Positions 26,679 through 35,182 of a stretch of 64,000 nt of DNA are shown piece after piece (the first letter of the stretch is position 1; each line of letters begins with the position of its first letter). Both the position numbers and the translations under genes were made by a program. The stretch covers positions 124,001 to 188,000 of the forward strand of contig NZ_QUNR01000004.1 in assembly GCF_003387535.1 (NCBI RefSeq). Reading direction: 5' to 3'. The notes beneath the pieces were generated by a model. It was not told the origin of the DNA. It did no database searches and saw only the letters and a list, made by a program, of their open reading frames with translations. This DNA comes from Paraperlucidibaca baekdonensis (GTDB lineage Bacteria > Pseudomonadota > Gammaproteobacteria > Pseudomonadales > Moraxellaceae).

Positions 26679-27893
26679 ATGCTTCGTCGGCATGTGCAAA
26701 TGCTGGTGAACTTGCGCTGGGCCTTTGCTTTATTGCTGGTGCTGACAGCGAGCATTTGTCAGTGGTGGCTGACGCCGGCACCGAGCTGGTCTACGAGCTT
26801 GGTGATGGCATTTGCGCTGTTGATCGTCATCAATGTGCTCAGTCAGTTACGTTTGCGTGCTGCGCATGCGGTTGATCCTGATGAGCTTTTTCTGCAGCTT
26901 CTGTTCGATCTCGTGGTGCTGACGTGGCTATTTCATGAAAGCGGTGGCAGCAGCAATCCCTTCGTGACGTATTATTTAGTGCCGTTAGCCGTGGCAGCCT
27001 CGACGCTAGCGACGCGTCAAACTTATAGTTTGGCGCTACTCATGCTGGTCGCGTACGGCATATTGTTTTGGTGGCCAAGTGCCGCCTTGCCCGTGCCTTG
27101 GCCATGGCATAGTTATGAAGGCCATTTACTGGGTATGTGGGCAAACTTTGGTATTAGCGCCGGTTTGTTGGTGTTTTTTCTCGGCAGAATGCATCAGCGC
27201 TTACGCGCACAAGAGCGCCATCACGTTGAGCAACAACGCCAGCAATTGCTCAGGGACCAAGCCCTTGCGCTAGGATCTTTGGCCGCTACCGCGGTACACG
27301 ACCTGGCCACGCCCATTGCCACACTGACTTTATTAGCTGAAGAGTTAGATGCCGCACCAGCCAGTGTGCGCAGCGATGTGCAGGCGCAGCTACAGCGCTG
27401 CCGAGGCATTTTGGCTGAGTTGCGCGAGCAGGCGCAGCATCCCGAGCATTTGCCTGAACAAGCACTGGCGTCGCTGATGGAGCATTTGCTTGCACCGCTG
27501 CGTGAGGCGTATGTGCAAACGCCGATTCGCGTGCAATTAGCATCGCCGCACGCGCTATTGGCGCTGCCGTGGAAGGCCCAGCAAGTCATTAGCCATGTGT
27601 TAAAAAATGCCTTGGAGGCGCCGACAACCGAGGTGCGCGTGCATGCACGTCTCAGCGCCACGCATTTTTACTGCAGTATTTCTGATGACGGCCCCGGCTT
27701 TAGTGCGGCCATGTTGGCGGCGGCCCGCGAGCGACGGCTGGAGCCCTATGCCAGTGAAAAACCCGATGGCTTGGGTTTGGGGCTGTGCTTGGCTTGCATC
27801 ACCCTTGATGAACTTGGCGGGCAATTAATCTTGGCAAATGATCAGGGCGCGACGGTGCATATTGAGTTGCCTATTCATGCCCCAGAGTACTAA
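26679..27893 (+). CDS. roxS: Redox-sensing histidine kinase RoxS/RegB/PrrB type
   Basis: The kinase (about 404 residues) has six hydrophobic segments in the first 170 residues, with the RegB-family signature GGSSNPF at 89-95 in the loop tied to quinone sensing. The phospho-acceptor His207 is in ATAVHDLATPIATL. Cys241 in QRCRGIL corresponds to the redox-active cysteine of RegB. The ATPase domain has NALEAPT, DDGPGFS and GLGLGLCLA. The in-frame ORF opens at 26610 but would cross the sodB terminator, so ATG 26679 is used; ATG 26700 is an alternative. The family controls respiration and redox balance genes with RegA/RoxR. Confidence 0.88.
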   Translation: MLRRHVQMLVNLRWAFALLLVLTASICQWWLTPAPSWSTSLVMAFALLIVINVLSQLRLRAAHAVDPDELFLQLLFDLVVLTWLFHESGGSSNPFVTYYLVPLAVAASTLATRQTYSLALLMLVAYGILFWWPSAALPVPWPWHSYEGHLLGMWANFGISAGLLVFFLGRMHQRLRAQERHHVEQQRQQLLRDQALALGSLAATAVHDLATPIATLTLLAEELDAAPASVRSDVQAQLQRCRGILAELREQAQHPEHLPEQALASLMEHLLAPLREAYVQTPIRVQLASPHALLALPWKAQQVISHVLKNALEAPTTEVRVHARLSATHFYCSISDDGPGFSAAMLAAARERRLEPYASEKPDGLGLGLCLACITLDELGGQLILANDQGATVHIELPIHAPEY

Positions 27894-27906
27894 GCAGGAG
27901 TGCGCC

Positions 27907-28437
27907 ATGCGCTTACTAATTATTGATGACGATGAAAGTTTTCGCGCGGCACTCGCTCGAGCCTGTGAGCGCCGGGGCTGCGTTGTTACTGTGGCTTCAG
28001 ATCGCGCCTCGGCTTTGGGGCGTGCGTTGGAGTTTGGGCCTGATGCGGCAGTGGTGGATTTACGCCTTGCCGATGCCTCTGGTTTGGCGTTATTGCCCGA
28101 GTTATTGGCCATTCGCCCGGCTATGCGCTTGCTCATGCTGACCGGCTTTAGCTCAATTGCGACAGCCGTTGAGGCAGTGAAGCGCGGTGCCATCAATTAT
28201 TTGGCGAAACCCGCCGCCGTCGATGATATTTTGCGAGCATTGGGGCATGGCGAGGCGCCATTGCCAGTCAGTACGCCAGCGGCGGCGCCAGAGCCCAGTA
28301 TTGACCGCCTGACGTGGGAATACATCCAGCGTATTCTGCTAGAAGAGAGGGGCAATATCTCAGCAGCGGCTCGGCGTTTAGGCATGCACCGGCGCACCTT
28401 GCAGCGGCGCTTGAGTAAACGGCCAGTGGCGCATTAG
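27907..28437 (+). CDS. roxR: Response regulator RoxR/RegA/PrrA type
   Basis: The product (176 residues) has a receiver domain with acidic pocket Asp7-Asp9, phospho-acceptor Asp51 in AAVVDLRL and Lys101 in NYLAKPA. A proline-rich linker and a Fis-like helix-turn-helix follow, with GMHRRTLQRRLSKRP at the C-terminus, the near-invariant RegA signature. ATG 27907 is preferred over upstream in-frame starts because AGGAG lies at 27896-27900. It begins 13 bases after roxS, its cognate kinase. Confidence 0.92.
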   Translation: MRLLIIDDDESFRAALARACERRGCVVTVASDRASALGRALEFGPDAAVVDLRLADASGLALLPELLAIRPAMRLLMLTGFSSIATAVEAVKRGAINYLAKPAAVDDILRALGHGEAPLPVSTPAAAPEPSIDRLTWEYIQRILLEERGNISAAARRLGMHRRTLQRRLSKRPVAH

Positions 28438-28443
28438 GCCTTA

Positions 28444-29082
28444 TTAGGGCAGCGTCGGGCCAGCTCGGCGGCCTTTAATAAAGCCAATAATGCCCGGCAG
28501 TATGCTCAAGCCAATGATGCCGAAAATCACCAAGATGAAATTCTCTTTCACCACCGGCAGGTTGCCGAAGGCATGGCCTAACCAAACAAAGCTGCCCACC
28601 CACAAAATGCCGCCAAACACATCAATCGGGAAAAAGCGGCGATAGTTCATGTGGCCCACGCCGGCCACAAACGGCGCCAGTGTTCGCACAATCGGCATAA
28701 AGCGAGCAATCACAATGGTTTTGCCGCCGTGGCGGGCAAAAAATGCCTGCGTTCGATCGAGGTCTTTGCGGCGTATCCAGCGTGAATCCCAGGTGTAGAC
28801 GCGCTCGCCAATGCTGCGGCCGACCCAATAGTTGCAGTTATCACCCAAGACCGCCGCGAACCAGAGCAAGAAGGTCAGCGTGACCGGATCCATGATGCCC
28901 GTTGCAGCCAATGCGCCGGCGGCAAACAGCAGACTGTCGCCAGGCAAAAAAGGCATCACTACCACGCCAGTTTCAACAAACACGATCAGAAATAGTAGGC
29001 CGTAGATCATCATTGCGCCATGCTCATCAGCAAAGGCTTTTAAGTGGGCGTCGACATGCAAAATAAAGTCGATCAGTTCCAT
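28444..29082 (-). CDS. DedA-family membrane protein
   Basis: DedA proteins are inner-membrane transporters related to undecaprenyl-phosphate flippases (VTT/SNARE-associated domain). The product (212 residues) has about five hydrophobic segments and the family motifs FLPGDSLLFAAGALA and GDNCNYWVGRSIGERVYTW, with the conserved basic stretch FMPIVRTLAPFVAGVGHM. ATG 29082 is used because the upstream extension lies entirely inside dsbD; GGAG precedes it. It overlaps dsbD by ten bases. Confidence 0.9.
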   Translation of the reverse strand: MELIDFILHVDAHLKAFADEHGAMMIYGLLFLIVFVETGVVVMPFLPGDSLLFAAGALAATGIMDPVTLTFLLWFAAVLGDNCNYWVGRSIGERVYTWDSRWIRRKDLDRTQAFFARHGGKTIVIARFMPIVRTLAPFVAGVGHMNYRRFFPIDVFGGILWVGSFVWLGHAFGNLPVVKENFILVIFGIIGLSILPGIIGFIKGRRAGPTLP

Positions 29083-30917
29083 ACGCGCTCCAAATGTGCG
29101 GCAAAGTTTGTCAATGAGGTAGCACCAATCACCGGTGCTTGTGCTGTGCCTTGGGCATCCCAAAATAAATACGCTGGCGGGCCGAAAAGCGCGTTGTCTT
29201 GCATCCACGCCAGCTGATCCGCGGTGGTCTCAGTGATATCAAATTTGATGCGCCGAGCCGGTTCCATTAGCGCTTGAATTTGTGGCTTGGATAGCACGTC
29301 ATGCTCCATCTCAATGCAGCTCACACACCAGTCGGCATACACATCAACAATCACCGGCTGACCAGCGGTTTTTGCCTCAGCAATGAGCCGCTCTAGCGCC
29401 GCTCGGTCATTGACGCGCAAAAAGCCGAGGCCATCTTCGCCAGTTGTGGTGCGTGCTGCGGGTATATGCCAAGGCGATAGCAGTTGTTGGCCGCCCTGAG
29501 CGCCGGACCACACCAAACTGCCGCCATAGGTCATGAGGCATGTTGCCACGATCAGTGCTAGTGCGCGGCGTGTACTGGCAACGCTCATCAGGCCTAAGGC
29601 CGTGAGGCCAAAAAACACACCCCAGCCAATTTGAGCCTGCGCGGGGCTGAGTAAGCGCAGCACCATGGAGACGGCGACGGCGACTAGGCCCCAGGCAAAT
29701 AAGCGCTTGATGATGTCCATCCAGGCGCCTGCTTTTGGAATTAAACGCCCGCCGCCGGCGCCTAAAATGAGCAGCGGCAAGCCCATGCCTAGGCTTAGCG
29801 CAAATAACGCGCTAGCGCCGAGCAGTGCATCTTGGCTGGTGCTCAAAAACAACATGACACCGGCCAAGGGCGCCGATACGCACGGCGAGACAATCACGCT
29901 GCTAATTGCTCCCATGATGAAAACGGAGCCGTATAAGCCACCGCGCTGCTGAGTTTGCGCGCGCTGAATCTTTTCCTGCCAGGCCTGCGGCAACGCGAGT
30001 GCGCGGCCTTGCCAAAGCATCACGGCCAAGCCAACAAAGAGCAGCGCGAAGCTGATGAGCACCGTTGGGTTTTGCAGTAGCGCTGAGATATTAGCGGCGG
30101 CCCCGAGACTAGCAATAAGTAGACCGGCGAGCGTGTACATCAAGCTCATACCGAGCACATAGCTGAGTGCAAGCAAAAAGCCTTGGCGCGCGGTCGGTGT
30201 TTTTTGGCCGGCAATAATCGCCGATAAAATCGGCAACATGGGCAAGACACAGGGCGTAAATGCCAAGCCAATGCCCAACGCTAAAAACACGCCAAGCACA
30301 ACAATGAACGAGGCGCTGCCAAGCCAGAGTGCCAAGGCGCTGGCATTACTGGCATCGGGCGCCACCGGAGCCGGTGCGCTTTTTGCTCCGGGCGCTACGG
30401 GTGGTACGGGCGCTATGGCGCCGTCAATGCTCGGTCGCCAGCGAGTCAAGTCGACTGGCACGGACCATACTTGCGGTGGATAACATAGGCCGGCATCGGC
30501 GCAGCCTTGATAGCGAACCAACAGCGAGGCTTCACCCGTAGCTTCATGGGCTGGTGCCGCGATGCGTAAATCGATAGCGTCTCGAAACACCGCCACGCGG
30601 CCAAAGGTGGGGTCATCTAGCATGTCGCCGGCTCGCGATGTGCTGTGTGGCGGCAATACAGGTGCGATGCTGCCATCGGCCCATTGCAGTTGAAACTGCT
30701 TGTCGTAGAGGTAATACCCGGGGCTGATGGCAAAGTGCAGCAGCAAGTCGCCTTCATCGCTGATGACGCTGGGCACAAAGGCCTGCTCAACGGGCAAAAA
30801 CTCGCCAGCCGAGGGACTGGTATCAAATAGTCCCACCGCCTGTGTGATGCTGGCGCTAATCAGCAAAACAGTGGCAATGAGCATTGAGAGCAAACGCTGC
30901 GAGCAGGGCATGGGCAT
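29073..30917 (-). CDS. dsbD: Thiol:disulfide interchange protein DsbD
   Basis: DsbD carries electrons from cytoplasmic thioredoxin across the membrane to DsbC, DsbG and CcmG. After a signal peptide (about residues 1-27) comes the alpha domain, with paired cysteines in CADAGLCYPPQ. Next is an eight-helix core with FTPCVLPMLPIL and VSPCVSAPLAGV. The C-terminal thioredoxin domain has DWCVSC. Length is about 614 residues. Neither the GTG at 30923 nor the ATG at 30917 has a clear ribosome site; ATG is given. It is divergent from ccmA, and its electrons also serve cytochrome c maturation. Confidence 0.95.
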   Translation of the reverse strand: MPMPCSQRLLSMLIATVLLISASITQAVGLFDTSPSAGEFLPVEQAFVPSVISDEGDLLLHFAISPGYYLYDKQFQLQWADGSIAPVLPPHSTSRAGDMLDDPTFGRVAVFRDAIDLRIAAPAHEATGEASLLVRYQGCADAGLCYPPQVWSVPVDLTRWRPSIDGAIAPVPPVAPGAKSAPAPVAPDASNASALALWLGSASFIVVLGVFLALGIGLAFTPCVLPMLPILSAIIAGQKTPTARQGFLLALSYVLGMSLMYTLAGLLIASLGAAANISALLQNPTVLISFALLFVGLAVMLWQGRALALPQAWQEKIQRAQTQQRGGLYGSVFIMGAISSVIVSPCVSAPLAGVMLFLSTSQDALLGASALFALSLGMGLPLLILGAGGGRLIPKAGAWMDIIKRLFAWGLVAVAVSMVLRLLSPAQAQIGWGVFFGLTALGLMSVASTRRALALIVATCLMTYGGSLVWSGAQGGQQLLSPWHIPAARTTTGEDGLGFLRVNDRAALERLIAEAKTAGQPVIVDVYADWCVSCIEMEHDVLSKPQIQALMEPARRIKFDITETTADQLAWMQDNALFGPPAYLFWDAQGTAQAPVIGATSLTNFAAHLERVWN

Positions 30918-31060
30918 ATTCACGTGGATATTAAGTGGAAAGCACAGAACGTAAGCGGGCGATTATGGCCTGCTAATGATCGTGCTGCAAAGACTCAGTA
31001 CCTAGACGCACAGGGCATGCGCTTAGGCTACACTACGCGCAGATTTTTCTGGGGGTGGCC

Positions 31061-31693
31061 GTGTTACGGGTGCAAGGGTTGACTGCGTGGCGTGAGGATC
31101 GCTGCTTATATCGCGATGTCGCATTGGCATTGCCCGCGGGGTCGATCACGCAAATTCGTGGACCGAATGGCGCCGGTAAAACCACGTTGTTAAAACATAT
31201 TGCCGGCCTTGCTGGCCATCGCGCAGGGCTCGTCAGTTGGTTGGCCTATGACAGCCACAATGATCGCGATGATTTTCTACATAACCTGCTTTATCTCGGG
31301 CATTTGCCAGGCATTAAATCAGCCCTCAGTGTTGCCGAAAACCTCACGGCGTTGGCCGCTTGTCGAGGTGTGTCGCTGCCGCCTGAAACGATATCTTATG
31401 CCCTCAATACGGTGAAATTAGCCGGTTACGATGACATGCCGTGCCACCAGTTATCGGCGGGACAGTTACGGCGGGTGGCATTAGCGCGACTGTTTACCGA
31501 GCCGGTTGCCTTGTGGCTGTTAGATGAGCCTTTCACCGCCATCGATCAGGCCGGTGTGCGCGAGCTGGAGGGCTGGCTGGTAGCTCATGCAGCGCATGGT
31601 GGGGTGGTGTTGTTGACCACGCACCATCAGCTCCACGTCAGTTGCCCAGTGCACTATGTTGACCTGTTGCCGCTGCCAGAGGGGCGTGATTAA
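31061..31693 (+). CDS. ccmA: Cytochrome c biogenesis ATP-binding protein CcmA
   Basis: CcmA is the ATPase of the CcmABCD complex that releases holo-CcmE. The Walker A motif GPNGAGKTTLLK is near residue 35, the ABC signature is LSAGQLRRVALARL, and Walker B is LWLLDEPFTAID. Length is about 210 residues. Both possible starts are GTG (31055 and 31061); the G-run at 31051-31055 suits 31061. The stop overlaps the ccmB start as TAATG. Confidence 0.93.
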   Translation: MLRVQGLTAWREDRCLYRDVALALPAGSITQIRGPNGAGKTTLLKHIAGLAGHRAGLVSWLAYDSHNDRDDFLHNLLYLGHLPGIKSALSVAENLTALAACRGVSLPPETISYALNTVKLAGYDDMPCHQLSAGQLRRVALARLFTEPVALWLLDEPFTAIDQAGVRELEGWLVAHAAHGGVVLLTTHHQLHVSCPVHYVDLLPLPEGRD

Positions 31694-32364
31694 TGTCAGC
31701 ATTTATGGCGGTGATGATGCGCGACCTACGTATTGGTTTGCGCCAAGGCGGCGGTTGGTTGAACCCCTTAGTATTTTTTCTGATGGTCATTGCGTTGGTG
31801 CCTCTGGCGGTCAGCCCGGCGCCCGATGCTCTGCGCATGTTGGCAGGCGGCATCATCTGGATCGCGGCATTGCTGGCGGTGTTATTAGCCATGGATGGTC
31901 TGTTTCGTAGTGACTTTGACGATGGCACGCTTGAGCAATTGTCATTACATTCAACACCGATGGCCGTGCTGGTGCTGGCAAAAATTCTCGCGCATTGGCT
32001 GCTAACGGGGCTGTGCCTGACGCTATTAGCGCCATTGGCCGCGTTACTGCTTAATTTGCCGGTGCAGGCCATGGGTGTGCTGTGCTTAACGCTGCTCATG
32101 GGCACCTTAACGTTGAGTTTAATTAGCGCCATTGGTGCCGCCTTGACCGTGAGTTTGCGACGCGGCGGCTTGCTGGTGCCACTGATTACCTTGCCACTGC
32201 ATATTCCCGTGGTGATTTTTGCTACAGCGGCTGTGCAGGCGAGTGTTATTGGCCAGCCTGTTGCGGGGTTTTTAGCGTTGCTGGCGGCGTTTTTGCTGCT
32301 TGCACTGATGATCGCGCCGCTCGCTAGCGCCGCCGCACTTGGCCTGCACAACAGTATTGATTAG
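31693..32364 (+). CDS. ccmB: Heme exporter protein CcmB
   Basis: CcmB is the membrane subunit that pairs with CcmA (223 residues, six hydrophobic segments). The N-terminal motif RDLRIGLRQGGGWLNPLVFFLMV is typical, as is FRSDFDDGTLEQL. Despite the old name, heme export by CcmAB is not supported; the complex acts on CcmE release. Coupled to ccmA by TAATG. Confidence 0.95.
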   Translation: MSAFMAVMMRDLRIGLRQGGGWLNPLVFFLMVIALVPLAVSPAPDALRMLAGGIIWIAALLAVLLAMDGLFRSDFDDGTLEQLSLHSTPMAVLVLAKILAHWLLTGLCLTLLAPLAALLLNLPVQAMGVLCLTLLMGTLTLSLISAIGAALTVSLRRGGLLVPLITLPLHIPVVIFATAAVQASVIGQPVAGFLALLAAFLLLALMIAPLASAAALGLHNSID

Positions 32365-32375
32365 GGCAACACACG

Positions 32376-33146
32376 ATGAAATTTCTCAAGCGCCTGTGGG
32401 CAAGTATTGAAAGCACGGTCAGCCCACAACACTTTTATCGCCTCAGCGGTTTATGGCTGCCATGGTTTGTTTGGCCCGCGGTATTACTCGTTAGCGTCGG
32501 CCTCGTGTGGGGCTTGGCGATTGCCCCTGCGGATTACCAGCAGGGCAATAGTTATCGCATCATCTTTATTCATGTGCCCGCGGCGAGCCTTGCCATGGGC
32601 GGCTACTTGCTGCTCGCGAGTTGTGCCGTAATCACGCTGGTCTGGCGTGTGAAAACCGCAGCGGCCGTGGCACGTGCGGCAGCGCCAGTGGGCGCGCTTT
32701 TTTGCCTCATGGCACTGATTACCGGGGCGTTGTGGGGCAAACCCACGTGGGGCACTTACTGGGTGTGGGATGCGCGTCTCACTTCTATGCTTATTTTGCT
32801 GTTTTTATATTGCGGCGTGATGGCGCTACAGCAGGCCTTCGACAGCCAAAGCCAAGGCAGTAAAGCTGCCGCTTTATTGGCGCTGGTGGGTGTCATCAAT
32901 TTGCCCATCATTAAATATTCCGTGGAATGGTGGAACACCCTGCATCAGGGCTCGACATTTCGCATTACTGAGCGCCCAACCATGCCGCCAGAAATGTATT
33001 TGCCTTTGTTAGTGATGTTTGTCGGGCTTTACTGCGTCTTTGTTAGCGTGGTGCTGATGCGCAGTCGCCATGAAATTTTACGGCGTGAGGTACGCAGCCG
33101 CTGGGCGCAAGGCGTTATTCAAGGGACGGCAGGGGGCAAGCACTGA
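32376..33146 (+). CDS. ccmC: Heme-loading protein CcmC
   Basis: CcmC passes heme to CcmE. It is a six-helix membrane protein (256 residues) with the tryptophan-rich WWD-type motif WGTYWVWDARLTSML. The flanking histidines are in the loops around FIHVPAASLAMG and WWNTLHQGSTF. The stop overlaps ccmD as TGATG. The order ccmA-B-C-D-E matches E. coli. Confidence 0.96.
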   Translation: MKFLKRLWASIESTVSPQHFYRLSGLWLPWFVWPAVLLVSVGLVWGLAIAPADYQQGNSYRIIFIHVPAASLAMGGYLLLASCAVITLVWRVKTAAAVARAAAPVGALFCLMALITGALWGKPTWGTYWVWDARLTSMLILLFLYCGVMALQQAFDSQSQGSKAAALLALVGVINLPIIKYSVEWWNTLHQGSTFRITERPTMPPEMYLPLLVMFVGLYCVFVSVVLMRSRHEILRREVRSRWAQGVIQGTAGGKH

Positions 33147-33355
33147 TGTACTTTTCCAGCTGGGCAGCATTTTTCGCCATGGGGGGCCACGCGCCGTATG
33201 TCTGGGCATCCTATGGGCTGATGGCGTTTAGCCTAGCGGCGCTCATTATGGCCTCACGTGTCAGTCAGCAACGTTGGCTAAAGCAGCAACGTCGGCGGCA
33301 TCACGCGCAACAGCGCGCGCCCATCATTTCTCATTCCACCTCTCAGGAGCACTAA
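33146..33355 (+). CDS. ccmD: Heme exporter protein CcmD
   Basis: CcmD is a small membrane protein (69 residues) that stabilises the CcmC-CcmE interaction. It has the conserved start YFSSWAAFFAMGGHAPYVWASYG, one membrane helix (about 19-38) and a basic tail with KQQRRRHH. Family members are poorly conserved, but size and place between ccmC and ccmE leave little doubt. Confidence 0.9.
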   Translation: MYFSSWAAFFAMGGHAPYVWASYGLMAFSLAALIMASRVSQQRWLKQQRRRHHAQQRAPIISHSTSQEH

Positions 33356-33358
33356 GTC

Positions 33359-33811
33359 ATGCACCCGCAACGTCGTCGCCGTTTGATTTGGATCATTGCC
33401 TTGCTGCTAGGGCTGGGCGCCGTAGTGGCATTAGCGAGTTATGCGTTACGGCAAAACATCAATTTGTTTTACACGCCCTCGCAGTTAGCCGCCAACGAGG
33501 CGCAAGAGGGTCGACGCATTCAAGTGGGCGGACTGGTGGTGCAGGGCTCCGTGCAGCGCTCAGCGGATAGCTTGGCGGTGCGTTTTATGCTCAGTGATTT
33601 GCAAGCGAATGTGCCCGTGCAATTTAACGGCATCTTGCCGGACTTATTTCGCGAGGGTCAGGGTATCGTGGCAAATGGCGTCTGGAGCAATGGTGAAGTG
33701 ATGGCCGATGAGGTGTTGGCCAAGCATGATGAAAACTATATGCCGCCGCGCGTTAAAGAGGCTATTGAGGCCGCCGGCCATCCTGGCGATGGCAACAAAG
33801 CAGCCTACTAA
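33359..33811 (+). CDS. ccmE: Cytochrome c maturation heme chaperone CcmE
   Basis: CcmE is the periplasmic heme chaperone anchored by an N-terminal helix (about residues 9-29, following MHPQRRRR). The covalent heme-binding histidine is in the motif KHDENYMPP near residue 121. Length is 150 residues. Its stop overlaps the stop of the MFS gene on the other strand. No ccmF, ccmG, ccmH or ccmI follows, so the pathway must be completed from another locus. Confidence 0.96.
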   Translation: MHPQRRRRLIWIIALLLGLGAVVALASYALRQNINLFYTPSQLAANEAQEGRRIQVGGLVVQGSVQRSADSLAVRFMLSDLQANVPVQFNGILPDLFREGQGIVANGVWSNGEVMADEVLAKHDENYMPPRVKEAIEAAGHPGDGNKAAY

Positions 33812-35088
33812 TGCGCTGCACTTGGCGCTTGCTGGAAGCGCCAACGCCAAGTGGTCAATAACGTCAGTACGCCAAGCCCCATCAGCAGGCTATAGAGCGA
33901 GAGGCCGGCAACACCCAAAATAACCATGGCCGCTAAAGCGCTGGCGACCATAAACAGCGCATTCAGTACGTTGATGCCGGCGATCACTTGCGCGCGCTCA
34001 TGGGCCTCGGCATCGTGCTGAATAAGTGCATACAGCGGCACAATATATAAGCCGGCACTGAAGCCCACAGCGGTTAGCTGGCCGATATGCCGCCAAGCGC
34101 CAGGTGCCGTGAGCCATTGCGACACATTGAGCAGTTCGCCGACGGCGGCCTCACGCGGAATGAGTAAGCTTAATGCCGCCATCAACAGCCCGCCCAGCAT
34201 GACCACGCGCCCTGGCGGCAGGTAGTTGACTAGCACATGGCAGGCCAGCGAGCCGGCGCCAATGCCCACTGAAAATAGCACCAACAGCGCGGTAGCCACG
34301 CCGGCATCACCACCCAAATAGCGTTGTGTGTATTCGGGTAGCTGCGTTAGCCAGAGCGCGCCAAATAACCAAAACCACGAAATGCCAAGGCTCAAACGCC
34401 AGCGAAATGCGCTGCGCCGAAGCGTCGCGAGACAGGCTTTGGTATTGCGCATGAGGTGGTAATCGGTGCGTTGTTTGGCGGCGATGGCCATGCCAGCGGG
34501 CATTTTGCGGCTAAATGCCCAACCCACGAGGGCCAAGGCAATGAGGCTGGCGCCGAGTACAGTCACATCGGCATTAAAAACGGTGACCAGCACGCCGCCA
34601 AATAAACTACCAAGCAAAATCGCCAGCGAGGTGGCGGTTTCCACTAGGGCATTGGCGGGCATTAAGGCGCTCGGCGCTAAGCGTTCGGGTAGCCACGCGT
34701 ATTTGATCGGACCAAATAATGCTGACTGGGTTCCCATGCCGAACAGCGTGATCAGTAGCAAGGTCAGTGACTGCATATAAAATCCGATGCAGGCGACGCT
34801 CATCAAGACAATTTCCAATACCTTTATTTGCCGTGCGAGCTGCGCTTTTTCAAAGCGGTCAGCCCATTGGCCCGCAATCCCAGAAAATAAAAAGAACGGC
34901 AAAATAAACAAGCCCGCGCATAAATTAGTCAGCAGTCCAACCGGCAAGTCGCTGTAAGTGGCGGTTTGGTAGGTCAGCAATAAGATCAGCGCCTGCTTAA
35001 AGGCGTTGTCGTTGAAGGCGCCGAAAAACTGCGTCCCGAAGAGCGGCCAAAATTGTCGCTGACCCAGAACCTGACCTAGAGATGGCAT
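33808..35088 (-). CDS. MFS transporter, LplT-like
   Basis: This is a 12-helix major facilitator protein (426 residues). The N-terminal [18 protein letters not shown], and [17 protein letters not shown] in the middle of the first half, are typical of LplT-type lysophospholipid flippases and of the MFS part of fused Aas-like proteins. No acyltransferase or acyl-ACP synthetase partner is adjacent, so the substrate is only a suggestion. It is divergent from tamA and convergent with ccmE. Confidence 0.8.
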   Translation of the reverse strand: MPSLGQVLGQRQFWPLFGTQFFGAFNDNAFKQALILLLTYQTATYSDLPVGLLTNLCAGLFILPFFLFSGIAGQWADRFEKAQLARQIKVLEIVLMSVACIGFYMQSLTLLLITLFGMGTQSALFGPIKYAWLPERLAPSALMPANALVETATSLAILLGSLFGGVLVTVFNADVTVLGASLIALALVGWAFSRKMPAGMAIAAKQRTDYHLMRNTKACLATLRRSAFRWRLSLGISWFWLFGALWLTQLPEYTQRYLGGDAGVATALLVLFSVGIGAGSLACHVLVNYLPPGRVVMLGGLLMAALSLLIPREAAVGELLNVSQWLTAPGAWRHIGQLTAVGFSAGLYIVPLYALIQHDAEAHERAQVIAGINVLNALFMVASALAAMVILGVAGLSLYSLLMGLGVLTLLTTWRWRFQQAPSAAH

Positions 35089-35182
35089 AGCAAGCGCTCA
35101 TGACGGTGAAAGTAAGGCCGAGTATGCCCAGACTGCGTCGATAATCGCTATGATGGCGGATAATTTTTCGCGGGAGGTGGCT

